Shown piece by piece: positions 38,119-49,399 of a DNA stretch of 64,000 bases. Where the stretch lies: positions 20,997,900-21,061,899 of the forward strand of contig OY747709.1 in assembly GCA_963556495.2 (NCBI GenBank), read 5' to 3'. A program made the position numbers and the translations under genes. The notes beneath the pieces are model-generated. The model was not told the origin of the DNA and did not search any database. It worked only from the letters and a program-made list of their open reading frames with translations. This DNA comes from Valencia hispanica. Taxonomy: Eukaryota; Chordata; Actinopteri; Cyprinodontiformes; Valenciidae. Every line of letters begins with the position of its first letter. The stretch's first letter is position 1.

Positions 38119-39371
38119 TAGAGCTGAAGATCTTTGCCTGAACCCATCGGGACACGACGGGTTCGCGTTTAATTTCTATCATTATCCACTGTCTCGGGCC
38201 AGGCTCGGGTTTTAGCGGTCAGCTGATCATCCCATTAGCGCGAACTAATGGTGTTATAAAAATTTCCAAAAATGTCCATGTTTTGCTCAGTTTTACAAAC
38301 CAAGACTATTTATAATAAAGCGCTGCACTGGGCCACTAATATTATTCCGATCTACCTGTCAAGATGTTGCATGCACACCGCATGCGTCATGATGTGAAAG
38401 AGCCAGGCGTCAGGCCACTCCTTCTCTCAGATCAAAACAGAAAATATGCTCTGACTGGAACACTGCGCTCTCAGACTGAAAATGCTGAAGAGTAAACGCT
38501 TTATTACCAGACATCTCAAGTCTCAAGTTGCAGAAGTCTCCTGTATTTATATAGCAGCTCCCTGATGCCCACAAGACAGATAAAATCTCCTGAAATCTAG
38601 AGCAAGCGGCCAAGAGCGCACACAGAAACGCACGCAGACGAGACAGAGTTTTACGTAACAGAAGCGGTTAAAGCTGAGGATCTTACTATTCTCTCAGCCA
38701 CTGCCAAGGTCCTCTTTTTGGGTTTTCAGACTATGGTCACCCTATAAAAAGTAGAATGTCATAATCCATGTTCAGGGATATTTCAGTTTGTTTTCAGAGT
38801 TCATAGTTTTAATTCCATCTTTCAAACAGACATTTGATTTCATGTCGGCAGCACGCTACATTATCAAAATGGTATGACCAGTCCAGATGTGTTTTTGTTT
38901 TGCAAATTATTTAATCTGATAATAGGTAGGCCTTCCGTTTCTTTATGTTCATGTTTAAAGAGTGCAGGCTTGTGCAACAGCCTTTATTTTAGAAGTCATG
39001 CATAGCCTAATTGAAGGTACTCATTTTATTTCATAAAGCTGCAGACAAAAAAATAAAGATTATAAATCGACATGCCTTGATATTATTCTTATAGGCAGGG
39101 CCTCATTTATAATTTTAAGCTTCAGATAATAGGTCTATTTGATGGGAATTTCAAACATTTGTCCAGTAAATTGAAAACCTGCCGGTCACGTTGTCCAGTG
39201 CAATTTTTTTCTAGAGGAAACCCTGATGTGTGACTTTTGAATAATGTCGGGCTGTAATCGGGTTCGGGCTTTAATAAGTCGTCAATCAAAATATACTCTT
39301 CGGGCTCAGGCTGAATTCTCTTGGGCTTGGGCTGAGTCGGGCCCAACTTTTAAGGCCCGATTACAGCTCTA
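38119..39371. mobile_element. hAT-like element inside the P-like element
   Basis: Ends TAGAGCTGAAGATCT and CCCGATTACAGCTCTA are flanked by the identical 8-mer ACCAGATT (38,111-38,118 and 39,372-39,379). Sub-terminal sequence is rich in CGGGTTCG and GGGCTCGGG words on both sides. No transposase is recognised in its 1.25 kb. Confidence 0.85.
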
Positions 39372-40371
39372 ACCAGATTGCTTAAATGTTTATTCATCTT
39401 CCTCTTTCTCATGGTACAAATAGTTATGGAAGGGTTGACAAAATTATTCTGCTATTGAAGCCAATTATTATAATTTATCATTTCATCTGTCATAACAAAA
39501 GGCAAAGTCAAATAAGCTAAGTTCTACCTGTGATTTATTCGCGCCAGAACACGGTTGGCTAGCAAAGGTGCTTGTCTCTGCGTTTTAGCTAAATTGTTTT
39601 CTATGGGGTAAAAATGACCTCTTTCAGTGTTAAATTTGATAAATGTCTGAACAATAAAATAACCACATAATTTAAAACCACATCATATGTTTTTTGTCAT
39701 GATCTGTTATGTAGTAATACTGATCAATACACAGTTGCAAGACAATAGTAACCTGGCGAAGTTACAGTATTGAATCATCACAGCCGCTTAGTAGCCTACA
39801 CTACACACGACACTCTTAAATCTACCAATCAGCAGCGCTTCTTTTCTGAAAAGGACCTTTTGGAAAATGTAGCTTAAACAGCTAAACCAACCTTAGAATT
39901 CCTCAAGCGATTTAACTGTGCCTGCCTGTGGTCCTGAAGCAAGCAAGAGTTGTTCTAATCTCCAGGTTGGTAACGTTCACAGAGGCCACCTTCATGCCTT
40001 TCCACGAACAAGGTCCTAATGCCCGCCCTTTTCTCTTTTATAACTTTGGGTAAAACAGTCCAGCCTAAAACCTGGTTAATGCGGACCTTGAATTGATATG
40101 GACAACTGAACCCCCCCCAAAAAAGGCCTACATACGCCGATGATTTTAGGTCTGTTTAGCTTATTGACACCACGAAGGAAAATACTAATCTGTAACACTG
40201 AAAACTGCCATCACCACATCTCTCCTTTACAGCCCAGTGACGGTTGAAGATGTCAGATAATAAACTCACCGTGGTAGCATTTACATGGTGAGCAACTTTA
40301 GACTTTTTGTTTATTTGCTACTTCTCTAAAGAAATTTACATAAAATTAAACAGAATTACTTAGAGACTTAC

Positions 40372-40534
40372 CCCCGATAAAGTGTTCACTACACAGCTGA
40401 GTTCTCTCCGACGGCCTCCAGTTTTCCCTTTTAATGGCAGCAACGCATTTATCCCGTTGTTCAGGCTCAGCAGGCAGCCTGGAAAATTAAATCCCATCCT
40501 CGGGATGTCAATTGGAACACCCAAAGGCACTGCA
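40372..40534 (-). pseudogene. THAP zinc-finger exon of the P-like element
   Basis: The minus strand reads CSAFGCSN, a stop, HPEDGI, a stop, FSRLPAEPEQRDK, then AAIKRENWRPSERTQLCSEHF and IG before the donor GTAAGT. The C-x4-C, the NW and the LCSEHF (C-x2-H) are the zinc ligands and signature of a THAP DNA-binding domain. Two in-frame stops and the lack of an ATG show decay. The domain is hidden in the raw frames because the stops break it. Confidence 0.85.
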
Positions 40535-41024
40535 TAAATGTACAATTATATCTTTAAGGGCGCCAAAAGCTAGCTGTAGCAGCTCTGCCGGTAGCACTAC
40601 GCCCGTGTTGTTTATCTTTTTGCCACCCAGCATATCGTTGACATGCTCATCACGTCATCAGTGACAACAGATGAGGTTTATGGAAGTGTCACCACTCTCA
40701 TTGGAGCACTCTGGCAGAAATGTTGTAAGGAAATATGCAATTTGATTAGTTGGTAGCATCACGTAAGGCGCCGTGCCGGCTACGTGCAGAAATGAAAGCA
40801 GACAAGCGCTACAGCCCGTTGCAGGCAGCTGAAAACAGACATTCATGCGTAAAACGTTTAACCCGTTTGGGTTCATCCACAAGGAAGGAAAATTATTTTC
40901 CAGGACAACTCAAACGTTTCCAGGACATTTTACTTTTTTCCCCATTTTCCAGGTGTTTTCCATGACTGGAAAATTGGTCTATCATTTTCCAGGTTTTCCA
41001 GGACGCGTGGGAACCCTGATACAG

Positions 41025-41940
41025 TATGTCTGGGGGCGGGAGGCGACATATGAGTAAGACAGTAAATTTAAGGGCAAGCCCCTTTGTACACACTACTTGC
41101 ACCTGCTATAGTTTGATAGCGAGGGAGGTGGCGCATAGACAACAACCCAACTGCTGGAGCACTTAACTGCCTTTCTAACTAACTTACCTTACACAGCCTT
41201 TTGTTACACCACAAAGTAGCATACATACCTGCAAACTCAGGTGTGAAAAAGGTGACCACTAAAATAAACCAAAAACCCCAGAAAAAATGTGTGATCTGAA
41301 CATCTAAATTAGCGTTCTAATATAGTCTGAGATGAAAATAAAGGGAAAAGACAACACTTACTTCAAATGAAAAATCACTTTTTAACAGCGAGTGCAAATG
41401 TAGAGTAGCAAGGAATTGAAAAACAGTCTACAGAAAAATAAAAACAGTTAAAAACTGGTCTGCCGCTGGGGGGGGGGTGGGGGTGTTGGTCATAAAGTTA
41501 ACGGGATAGAAAAATAAATAGTTCCATGCAGGGCTCTAGTACAACGATACGCTACAACATAGATGTATTGCAGACAAGATGGAGTCGCCCTCTTTCTGTG
41601 AATTGATTCTTAAAGAGACCGACTAAAAACGAACCCCCCCCCCAAGAAAAAAATAACTCTTCTGATCTAAATGATTCACGTGAACGCCATATTTGGTTTC
41701 AAAAACTGTAATTTTCGTCGAATAGCGACATGTTTATATTATGCTGCGTATATAGTTTCCCGAGTAACAGTTACCCACAATAAGGAATAGTGCTAGCTAC
41801 CGCGGCTACCGCTAACTAGCTAAAGAGGCTAACAAGTTAGTCAGAAAAACGCGCCATTTCAAAAGTAGAATTCGGCGCCATTATTCTGTACAGTTAACTT
41901 TAACAAGCAATTCACAACAAGAAAATTTTTTTATGAGTAT
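41025..41940. other. Intergenic, no recognised feature
   Basis: AT-rich sequence with poly-G (41,470) and poly-C (41,634) runs. No TIRs, retroelement or coding region is supported. Confidence 0.5.
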
Positions 41941-41956
41941 TATCTACTGAACTTAC

Positions 41957-42110
41957 CGTGACGGTTAATCTTCAACTCTGTCAGGGCGGGAAGGAACAAG
42001 ACACGACGGATGCAGATCAAAATGGTGACGTTGTTCTTCTAGTGATTTATTGGCGAGTGGCACTCAACATAAAGAGGTGCATTTCCGCCACCTACTGTAT
42101 CGGGAGTGTG
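41957..42110 (-). promoter_or_regulatory. Exon-1-like segment with splice donor (minus strand)
   Basis: Minus-strand sequence begins near GTAGGTGGCGGAAATGCAC, continues through CCACTCGCCAATAAATCAC and a CpG-containing stretch, and ends CCGTCACG before GTAAGTTC. GGTGGCGG...GCCACTCGCC forms an imperfect inverted repeat. It has no long ORF. It resembles a non-coding first exon, or a repeat that behaves as one; a downstream partner could be the exon at 32,302-32,464. Confidence 0.35.
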
Positions 42111-42129
42111 AACCCGAGTCATGTTCCCA

Positions 42130-43140
42130 ATATTCTAAATTGAGAAAATAAATAAATAATAATAATAAAAATAGTAGTAGTTGTAGTAATAACAAATAAA
42201 TAAAACTATATTCTTCCTAAAAGGGTAACTTTTGTGAGACCCATCATTGTACAAAACAAAAATGTGTTGCAGGTTACACCACTTTTAACAGCGTTTCAAA
42301 ATATATTAATAATCATTATATACAAAACTATGGCCTATACTGTAGGAAGTAGTTTTAATTAGAAAATACTTTCTACTTATAAACATATTTACACTGGAAG
42401 TGACTCCTGCAGACGGAGACCAGTTTGATGGATCACCAGAAAACAAGGGACCCCACACTGGTTCTGAATTATTGGTTAAAGGGTTGGTCACATGGTCCCT
42501 GCACTTGCCAAAGAGAGAGGAAAAGACATATCCTGATCTTGAGCAACAGATGAAATTATTATATGTCCTGTAATGTTACTTCTTTAAGATTTGTTTTATC
42601 TCATATGTTTTCTTGAGTTGACAATATTTCCCTTTATTAATATTATTTTAAAAACAGCTCAATGAAATAAAATTAAATAAAAAGTTGAACTAAGTGTGGC
42701 AATAATATCCTACCAAAAAGACTGGGTGAAGCCAGTGAAACCCTCCCTGCAGAAATTAATATAGTATTTGCATGTCTGTTTACCTGTGTAGTCTACTTTG
42801 ATGGTTTAGTATGGAATTAATATGCCTTTGCACCCCTTGAGGTACTCAGGCACTAATAATTTGTTGAAATTGAGTATTTTGATCAACAATTAAGTATAGC
42901 GAAAAGCTATTAATTTATATTTTTAATCACATTACTTTATAAATGCTCTCTAAAAATGTACTTCAAAAATATCAACCTCTACAGTAAAAAAAGTACCCTG
43001 TCAAGGATTGTTACACAGCCAAAAGTTAGTCAGATTAGGCATATATTCACTAGCCATAATACCATATTTTAAACATTAAAAAGGTTCTTCAAAGCACTAA
43101 AAGTAAGTATAAATGTGACATAAATGTTACTCACTTCCCC
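42130..43140. other. Intergenic, no recognised feature
   Basis: AT-rich with a TAATAATAATAAAAATAGTAG simple stretch at 42,150-42,190. Near 43,075 an AAAAGGTTCTTCAAAGCAC word pairs with GAAGAACCCATTTT at 43,905, suggesting a decayed MITE into which the TTAA element below was inserted. Confidence 0.4.
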
Positions 43141-43148
43141 AAAGTACC

Positions 43149-43836
43149 TTAAAGACCCACTCCGATGAAAATCATGTCTTTCCAGGTGTTAACATGTTCT
43201 TGTGGCATTTTTCTGATGCTAGAGGACACATCTTGAGAAAATTAAACTCAAAGTTGTATTTCTGAGTATTTCTGCATTCAAACAGCTGTGAATCAGTAGC
43301 AGACGTTAAAATGCCGGCTAAAATAGACTGGAGTTGTTACGTAGTAACTCCACTGGGCGGAGCCACAGGCTCCTACTCCGCCCCGCCCACTCAGATACTG
43401 GGGAGTAGAGAAGACGATGGCGGATCAACACCTGTGTGATGTAGCAGGTTGCAATACATTACTTAATACAACAGCCCCTTTCTTTAATCTACTGCCCTGT
43501 GCTGTTACTGCTTGGTACTACTAGATGTCCACTACATATAGCTTCAATACTGGCGTCTCTTGTGGGTGTGTTTCTATTAAAAAAATCGGAGAAAAAAAAG
43601 GTTTGAAACCCAACACCAGCTGTCAGCGCATCCAGCTGCTGAGCGCGAGCGGGAGAGAACGGCTCCGCCCACAAAGCAGAGGCGAATTGCTAATGAGCTA
43701 CTGCAGCTCTGCTGAAGCGAAGTCCCAGAAAACGGCACAGGTTTTGTGATTTTGGCTAAAAACGGAATAATCATAATTTAAAGACCACTGAAAATGTTTT
43801 AAAATAGCTCAAAATATGATCGGAGTGGGACTTTAA
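43149..43836. mobile_element. TTAA-flanked MITE with THAP-like start codon region
   Basis: TTAAAGACCCACTCCGATGA at the left mirrors ATCGGAGTGGGACTTTAA at the right; TTAA bounds both ends. A short plus-strand frame at 43,417 starts MADQHLCDVAGCN, with a C-x4-C spacing as in THAP domains, and ends in a stop after 35 codons. Kolobok elements combine TTAA targets with THAP proteins; piggyBac is the alternative. Confidence 0.7.
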
Positions 43837-44019
43837 GCAGCGAGAAAAGGTTCTTCAACAGAAAAAGGTTCTCCAGAGCCCTCAAAGTGCTTCAGAGCAC
43901 TTATGAAGAACCCATTTTATTTAGAGTGTACATGTCATTTGTCAGGAATAAAGGACATTGTAATAAATCATTTAATGAGAAGAGGTAAAAAAAATATTTT
44001 ATTTAAACTTTTGGGGGAG

Positions 44020-45472
44020 TACAGTTATGGCCAAAAGACAAACACAAATATTAGTTTTCACAAAGTTTGCTGCAAAACTACTTTTAGATCTTTGTTTCAG
44101 TTGTTTCTGTGATGTACTGAAATATAATTACAAGCACTTTATACGTTTCAAAGGCTTTTATTGACAATTATATGACATTTATGCAGTATTTGCAGTGTTG
44201 GCCCTTCTTTTTCAGGACCTCTGCAATTCGACTGGCCATGCTCTCAATCAACTTCTGGGCCAAATCCTGACTGATAGCAACCCATTCTTTCATAATCACT
44301 TCTTGGAGTTTGTCAGAATTAGTGGGTTTTTGTTTGTCCACCCGCCTCTTGAGGACTGACCACAAGTTCTCAATGGGATTAAGATCTGGGGAGTTTCCAG
44401 GCCATGGACCCAAAATTTCAACGTTTTGGTCCCCGAGCCACTTAGTTATCACTTTTGCCTTATGGCACGGTGCTCAATCGTGCTGGAAAATGCTTTGTTC
44501 TTCACCAAACTGTTGTTGGATTGTTGGAAGAAGTTGCTGTTGGAGGGTGTTTTGGTACCATTCTTTATTCATGGCTGTGTTTTTGGGCAAAATTGTAAGT
44601 GAGCCCACTCCCTTGGATGAGAAGCAACCCCACACATGACTGGTCTCAGGATGCTTTACTGTTGGCATGACACAGGACTGATGGTAACACTCACCTTTTC
44701 TTCTCCGGACAAGCCTTCTTCCAGATGCCCCAAGCAATCGGAAAGAGGCTTCATCGGGGAATATGACTTTGCCCCAGTCCTCAGCAGTCCATTCACCATA
44801 CTTTCTGCAGAAGATCAATCTGTCCCTGATGTTTTTTTTGGAGAGAAGTGGCTTCTTTGCTGCCCTTCTTGACACCAGGCCATCTTCCAAAAGTCTTCGC
44901 CTCACTGTGCGTGAAGATGCGCTCACACCTGCCTGCTGCCATTCCTGAGCAAGCTCTGCACTGGTGGCACTCCGATCCCGCAGCTGAATCCTCTTTAGGA
45001 GACTTCCTTGAAGTTCTTGATAATCCTATAAATTGTTGATTTAGGTGCAATTTTAGTAGCCACAATATCCTTGCCTGTAAAGCCACTTTTATGCAACACA
45101 ATGATGGCTGCACGTGTTTCTTTGCAGGTCACCATGGTTTACAATGGAAGAACAATGATTTCAAGCATCACCCTCCTTTTAACATGTCAAGTCTGTCATT
45201 CTAACCCAATCAGCCTGACATAATGATCTCCAGCCTTGTGCTCGTCAACATTCTCACCTGAGTTAAGACGATTACTGACATGATCTCAGCTGGTCCTTTA
45301 ATGACAGCAATGAAATGCAGTGGAATTTTCATGCCAAAGAAGGACTATGCAATTCATCTGATCACTGTTCATAACATTCTGGAGTATATGCAAATTGCTA
45401 TTATAAAAACTTAAGCAACTTTTCCAATTTCCAATATTTACGTAATTCTCAAAACCTTTGGCCACGACTGTA
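44020..45472 (-). mobile_element. Full-length Tc1-like transposon, two coding lesions
   Basis: Terminal repeats TACAGTTATGGCCAAAAG and, on the other strand, TACAGTCGTGGCCAAAGG. TA lies at each outer edge (44,020-44,021; 45,471-45,472), as in all Tc1/mariner insertions. The 1.45-kb length is normal for the family. The transposase is on the minus strand. Confidence 0.9.
44168..45135 (-). pseudogene. Tc1-like transposase, one frameshift and one stop
   Basis: The Met at 45,133-45,135 starts MVTCKETRAAIIVLHKSGF, then GKDIVATKIAPKSTIYRII (first helix-turn-helix). The frame breaks at 44,995-44,997 (KEVS then TAA); shifting frame restores RSATSAELAQEWQQAGV. It then continues through VIFPDEASF (first Asp) and SIFQHD (second Asp), where TGA at 44,474-44,476 stops it. 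After the stop GPWPGNSPDLNPIENLWSVL supplies the last acidic residue. Otherwise it is complete, so decay is fairly recent. Confidence 0.88.
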
Positions 45473-45479
45473 GAATATC

Positions 45480-46370
45480 TTTTAAAAACACATGTAACGG
45501 CCCACTGTACAGAATTCATTTCAACATTGCTTTTAAAGGAATGTATTAATTGCTGATTTATTTCTTACATCCATCCATCCATTTAACCATATATTTTGGT
45601 GTGTGGACTGTTCTACATTTTGTTCTAATAACATCCCTTTTATTCAATACGTTTCTCAGTTTGCTTTACCGCTTAGCATAGACATCAAATCTAGTCAAAT
45701 ATTTGTTCTCTTGATCTGACTTTTAAAAACAGATTGAGCATTAGCTAGGTTAGTGGGATAAATCCTGGCCAAGGGTTAAAAAAAACTCTAACATAAAAGA
45801 AAAAGAGGAACACCTGGTCATCTGGAAAAAGCAATACCTAAATATTTCCCAGTTCATACTGTGCATAAAGTGAAACTTGTAACTTTTTTCAGTGACAGTG
45901 TGTTTCCTGCTCTTTACTGTTATCCCAACCTCTGACCTAAACAGGAAATTGATGTAGAGATGTTCTAAAAATGAAGATTTGCCAAAGAAAATATAAGATC
46001 AAAGCAATTTTAGCAGTAGACATACTGTATGAACAAATTAACATACAAGTATCAAATATCTCATACCCAATAACCACATATGTAAAGATCATAAAAATAT
46101 AAAAGTAAATGTTAATTAGTGGCCTAGTTATATGGACTCGGCTTTTGTCAGCATTCCAAAAATACTGCTGAGATTAAGTAAAACTTTGCCTCCAAAGGGA
46201 CTTCCTTTGTGTTTTTTTATAAGCTCCATTTCATCGTTCCCACGAGAAAGGAAGCAGTGATGTAAACAGCAGTGGCATGTGAAGCTTCTTCAGGCCACTA
46301 CAAGGTTTAAGTAAATAAGTAAGCAAACCTTCATTTTATGTGAGATGATCAGATTGAATTTGAAAATGAG
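45480..46370. other. Intergenic, no recognised feature
   Basis: AT-rich single-copy-looking sequence between the Tc1 element and the LINE. A CATCCATCCATCC word at 45,571 is the only simple repeat. Confidence 0.5.
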
Positions 46371-46438
46371 ATTCAATTTAATTCAAAAATACTTTATTGA
46401 TCCCAGAGGGAAATTAAGTGTTGGTATAGTTCATATAA

Positions 46439-48422
46439 TTAATTCTTTAAGGAGTTGTTGTAGATGATGATGGCTGTGGGCAGGAAGGATTTCCTGTAGC
46501 AGTCTGTATTGCAGAGAAACAGAATAAGCCTCCGACTGAAGACGCTCTGTTGTTGTATGACAGTCTCATGAAGAGGATGCTCAGGGTTGTCCATAATTTT
46601 TTTGATTTTGTGAAGAATCCTTCTTTGCATCATCATCTCCAGATGTTCCACAGTTGTCCCAAGAACAGAACCAGCCTTCTTTATCAGGCTGTTTAGCCTT
46701 TTTAAGTCCCTGGCTCTGATGCTGCTACCCCAACAGATGACGGCTGAAGAGATTACACTGTAGAAGATCTGCAGCATCTTGCTGCAAACCTTGAAGGACC
46801 TAAGCTTCCTCATGAAGTACAGTCTGCTCTGTCCCTTCTTGTAGACAGTTTCACTGTTGCGCCTCCAGTCCAGTCTGTTGTCAAGGTGAACTCCGAGGTA
46901 TTTATACTCCTCAACCACCTCCACTTCTTCACCCATGATGGAAACAGTTTTTGACTTATCCCTGTTTCTTCTGAAATATACAATCATCTCCTTTGTTTTG
47001 TTCACATTCAAGGTGAGACGATTGTTTCCACACCATGTCACAAAGCGGTCCACCAGCTCCCTGTATTCAGCTTCTTGTCCATCTCTGATACACCCGACAA
47101 AAGTCATCTGAGTATTTCTGCAGATGACAGGTCTCTGATTTGTACTGGAAGTCTGAGGTGTACAGAGTAAAAAGGAATGGTGAGAGAATGGTCCCCTGTG
47201 GTGCTCCTGTGCTGCTGACCACCTGGTTTGACACACAATTCTCCAGTTTCACAAATTGCGGTCTGTTGGTCAGGTAGTCATTGATCCAGGCGATTGTTGA
47301 GGGCTCCACCTGTGTCTTCAGGAGTTTCTGACAAAGCAAATCAGGCAGAATTGAGTTAAATGCGCTGGAGAAATCCAAGAACATGATCCTCACGGTGCTC
47401 CCTGTTTTGTCCAGATGACAGTGGGTTGGTTGAAGCAGGTGGATGATGGCATCTTCAACTCCAACTCCACAGCGATAAGCAAACTGCAGTGGGTCCTGAT
47501 ACGTTCTTGTTTGCTTACTCAGGGGTGCCAACAGGAGTCTCTCCAGGACCTTCATGATGTGGGATGTCAGGGCAACGGGTCTGTAGTCATTGATGACTGA
47601 TGGGTGAGTTATTTTTGGTACTGGAACAAGGCAGGATGTCTTCCACAACACTGGAACCTTCTCCTGAGTTAGGCTAAGGTTGAAGAGGTGCTGCAGAATC
47701 CCACAGAGCTGCTCTGCACAGGCCTTCAGGACTCTGGGGCTGACACCATCTGGACCTGCAGCCTCGTTCCGGTTCAGTTTCTCCAGCTGCCTCTTCACCT
47801 GACTTTTGGAGACAGACAAGTGGGAGGGGGAGGCAAAGGGGGTAGCAGCATTTCCTGACATGGTTGAAGTCAAACTTGTGGAATTAGAAGAGTCCATGGC
47901 TGAGGTGAAGGATAAAACATCCGAGGTGTAACAGGAAAGCTGTTGATCAGAGGAGGGTGGGATGTCTGTTTGGCTGGGAACAGGAGAGGAAGATGCTGAG
48001 CTAGTTCCTGAACTGAACCTGTTGAAGAATATGTTCAGTTCATTGGCTCTGTCCAGACTTCCATCTATCCAATCCTTCCTGTCATTAAAACCTGTGATCT
48101 TTCTCATTCCTGACCAGACATCTCGGATATTGTTCCTCTGTAGTTTGTTCTCCAGCTTCTTCCTGTATGCATCTTTGCTGTCTCCGATCTTGACCTTAAG
48201 TTGCTTCTGTATACTCCTCAGTAATTCCCTGTCTCCCTCCCTGAAGGCTCTTTTTTTCTTGTTTAGCAGTTCCTTCAGGTCACTGGTGATCCAGGGTTTG
48301 TTATTAGGGAAGCATCTTACTGTTCTGGTGGGGATGATGTTGTCCACACAGAAGTTTATATAGTCAGTCACACACTCAGTCATGGCATTGATGTCCTCTC
48401 CATGTGCTTGGCAAAGAGTCAT
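46439..48422 (-). pseudogene. Rex1-like LINE: reverse transcriptase and C-terminus, frameshifted
   Basis: In frame with the endonuclease part; from 48,422 it reads the linker, NEAAGPDGVSPRVLKACAEQ, INDYRPVALTSHIMKVLERL, FLDFSSAFNSILP, GAPQGTILSPFLFTLY and the catalytic YSDD (47,104-47,115). Directly after it a one-base change in a T run (47,099-47,102 on the + strand, AAAA) shifts the frame. The second piece continues VGCIRDGQEAEYRELVDRF, EEYKYLGVHLDNRLDW and CYRKSFLPTAIIIYNNS to the stop at 46,439. Confidence 0.88.
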
Positions 48423-48473
48423 CCAGTCTTTGGTTGCAAAACAATCCTGCAGGGCTTCTTCAGCTTCCTGTGA

Positions 48474-49364
48474 CTATTTCCTCACAGTTCGTTTTGTCAC
48501 AGGTTGCCTCTGAACAAGTGGTTTATATTCTGAACAGAGAAAAACAAGATTGTGATCTGATTGTCCCAGAGGAGGTCTTGGTTTGGACATGTATGAATCC
48601 TTTACATTTGCATAAAACAAATCCAAGGTCTTGTTTTCTCTTGTAGAGCACCTGACAAACTGTTGAAATGTTGGAAGTGTAGTAGAGAGCGAGGCATGAT
48701 TAAAATCACCAGATATTGCCACAAATGGATTGGGGTGCTGTGTCTGTAGCTTAGCAACAGCGGAACTGATGACATCACATGCATTGTCAGCAACGGCTGA
48801 AGGTGGAATGTAAACAACTGCCAAAATTACACTGGTGAACTCTCTTGGTAAATCATATGGACGAAAACTCACTGCCAAGAGTTCGAGATCTGGGCTGCAG
48901 AGACGACACTTCACAGTAACATGTCCTGGATGACACCATCGGTTGTTGACAAGCACTGCTACTCCACCACCTTTTCTTTTTCTGCTCGTCTTCAGATCTC
49001 TGTCTGCTCGTACAGTCAGGAAGCCTGGCAGAGAGACGTTGGAGTCGGGGATATGATCTAGCAGCCACGTCTCAGTAAAACACATAACACTGCATTCAAG
49101 GTACTCTGGCTGAGTCCTTGTAAGGGCTTGGAGTTCATCCATCTTGTCAGCCAGTGATCTTACGTTGCCCACTATGATCGATGGAAGAGATGGCTTGAAC
49201 TTCCTCTTTCTCTGTCTCCTTTACGCTCCTGCTCTGCATCCACGTCTCCTCCTTATCAACTCATCAGGGATTTGTGGCTTCAGTTGAGGTATTATTTCAG
49301 CTTTTGCTATGTTAATCAGCTGCTCCCGGCTGTAAACCACATTGTTGCCATGGTTACGCATCAT
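48474..49364 (-). pseudogene. Rex1-like LINE: N-terminus and AP endonuclease
   Basis: Starts MMRNHGNNVVYSREQL-like and reaches IRRRRGCRAGA, where TAA at 49,221-49,223 stops it. The frame goes on with GNVRSLADKMDELQ, CFTETWLLDHIPD, RKGGGVAVLVNN, AISGDFNHASL and QSDHNLVFL, the conserved blocks of an AP-type endonuclease that nicks target DNA. TAG at 48,474-48,476 replaces an expected Trp codon after RTVRK. Confidence 0.85.
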
Positions 49365-49399
49365 AAATTTTTCAAAATGACCCAATGAGATACATTTTT

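Larger units (their letters stand above)
37483..41018 (-). mobile_element. P-like DNA transposon with THAP exon, broken
   Basis: Perfect 12-bp terminal inverted repeats CAGGGTTCCCAC and GTGGGAACCCTG. Flanks share ATACA (37,478-37,482 and 41,019-41,023). Sub-terminal repeats of TTTTCCAGGACTTTTCC type lie at both ends. A THAP-domain exon with a splice donor lies on the minus strand at 40,372-40,534. Two hAT-like elements (37,579 and 38,119) are inserted in it. Only about 1.8 kb of own sequence remains and I found no later transposase exon. Assignment to the P superfamily rests on the THAP finger and the CA...TG ends. Confidence 0.7.
46372..49385 (-). mobile_element. Rex1-like (CR1 group) LINE, nearly full length, inactive
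   Basis: Minus-strand element with endonuclease and reverse transcriptase in one ORF. The 3' end shows GGGATCAATAAAGTATTTTT and a TTGAATTAAATTGAATC tail. The 5' end is placed just upstream of the ORF Met at 49,362-49,364. It is about 3.0 kb. FLDFSSAFNS in the RT is the block typical of Rex1. No target duplication was identified. Confidence 0.85.

Noticed and set aside
43853..43945. GGTTCTTCAA / GAAGAACC repeats as a regulatory array
   Set aside because: More simply the half of a decayed MITE whose other half lies at about 43,075, split by the TTAA element.
46439..47236. Independent host gene of 265 codons
   Set aside because: Its sequence is the C-terminal part of the Rex1-like reverse transcriptase, separated only by a frameshift.
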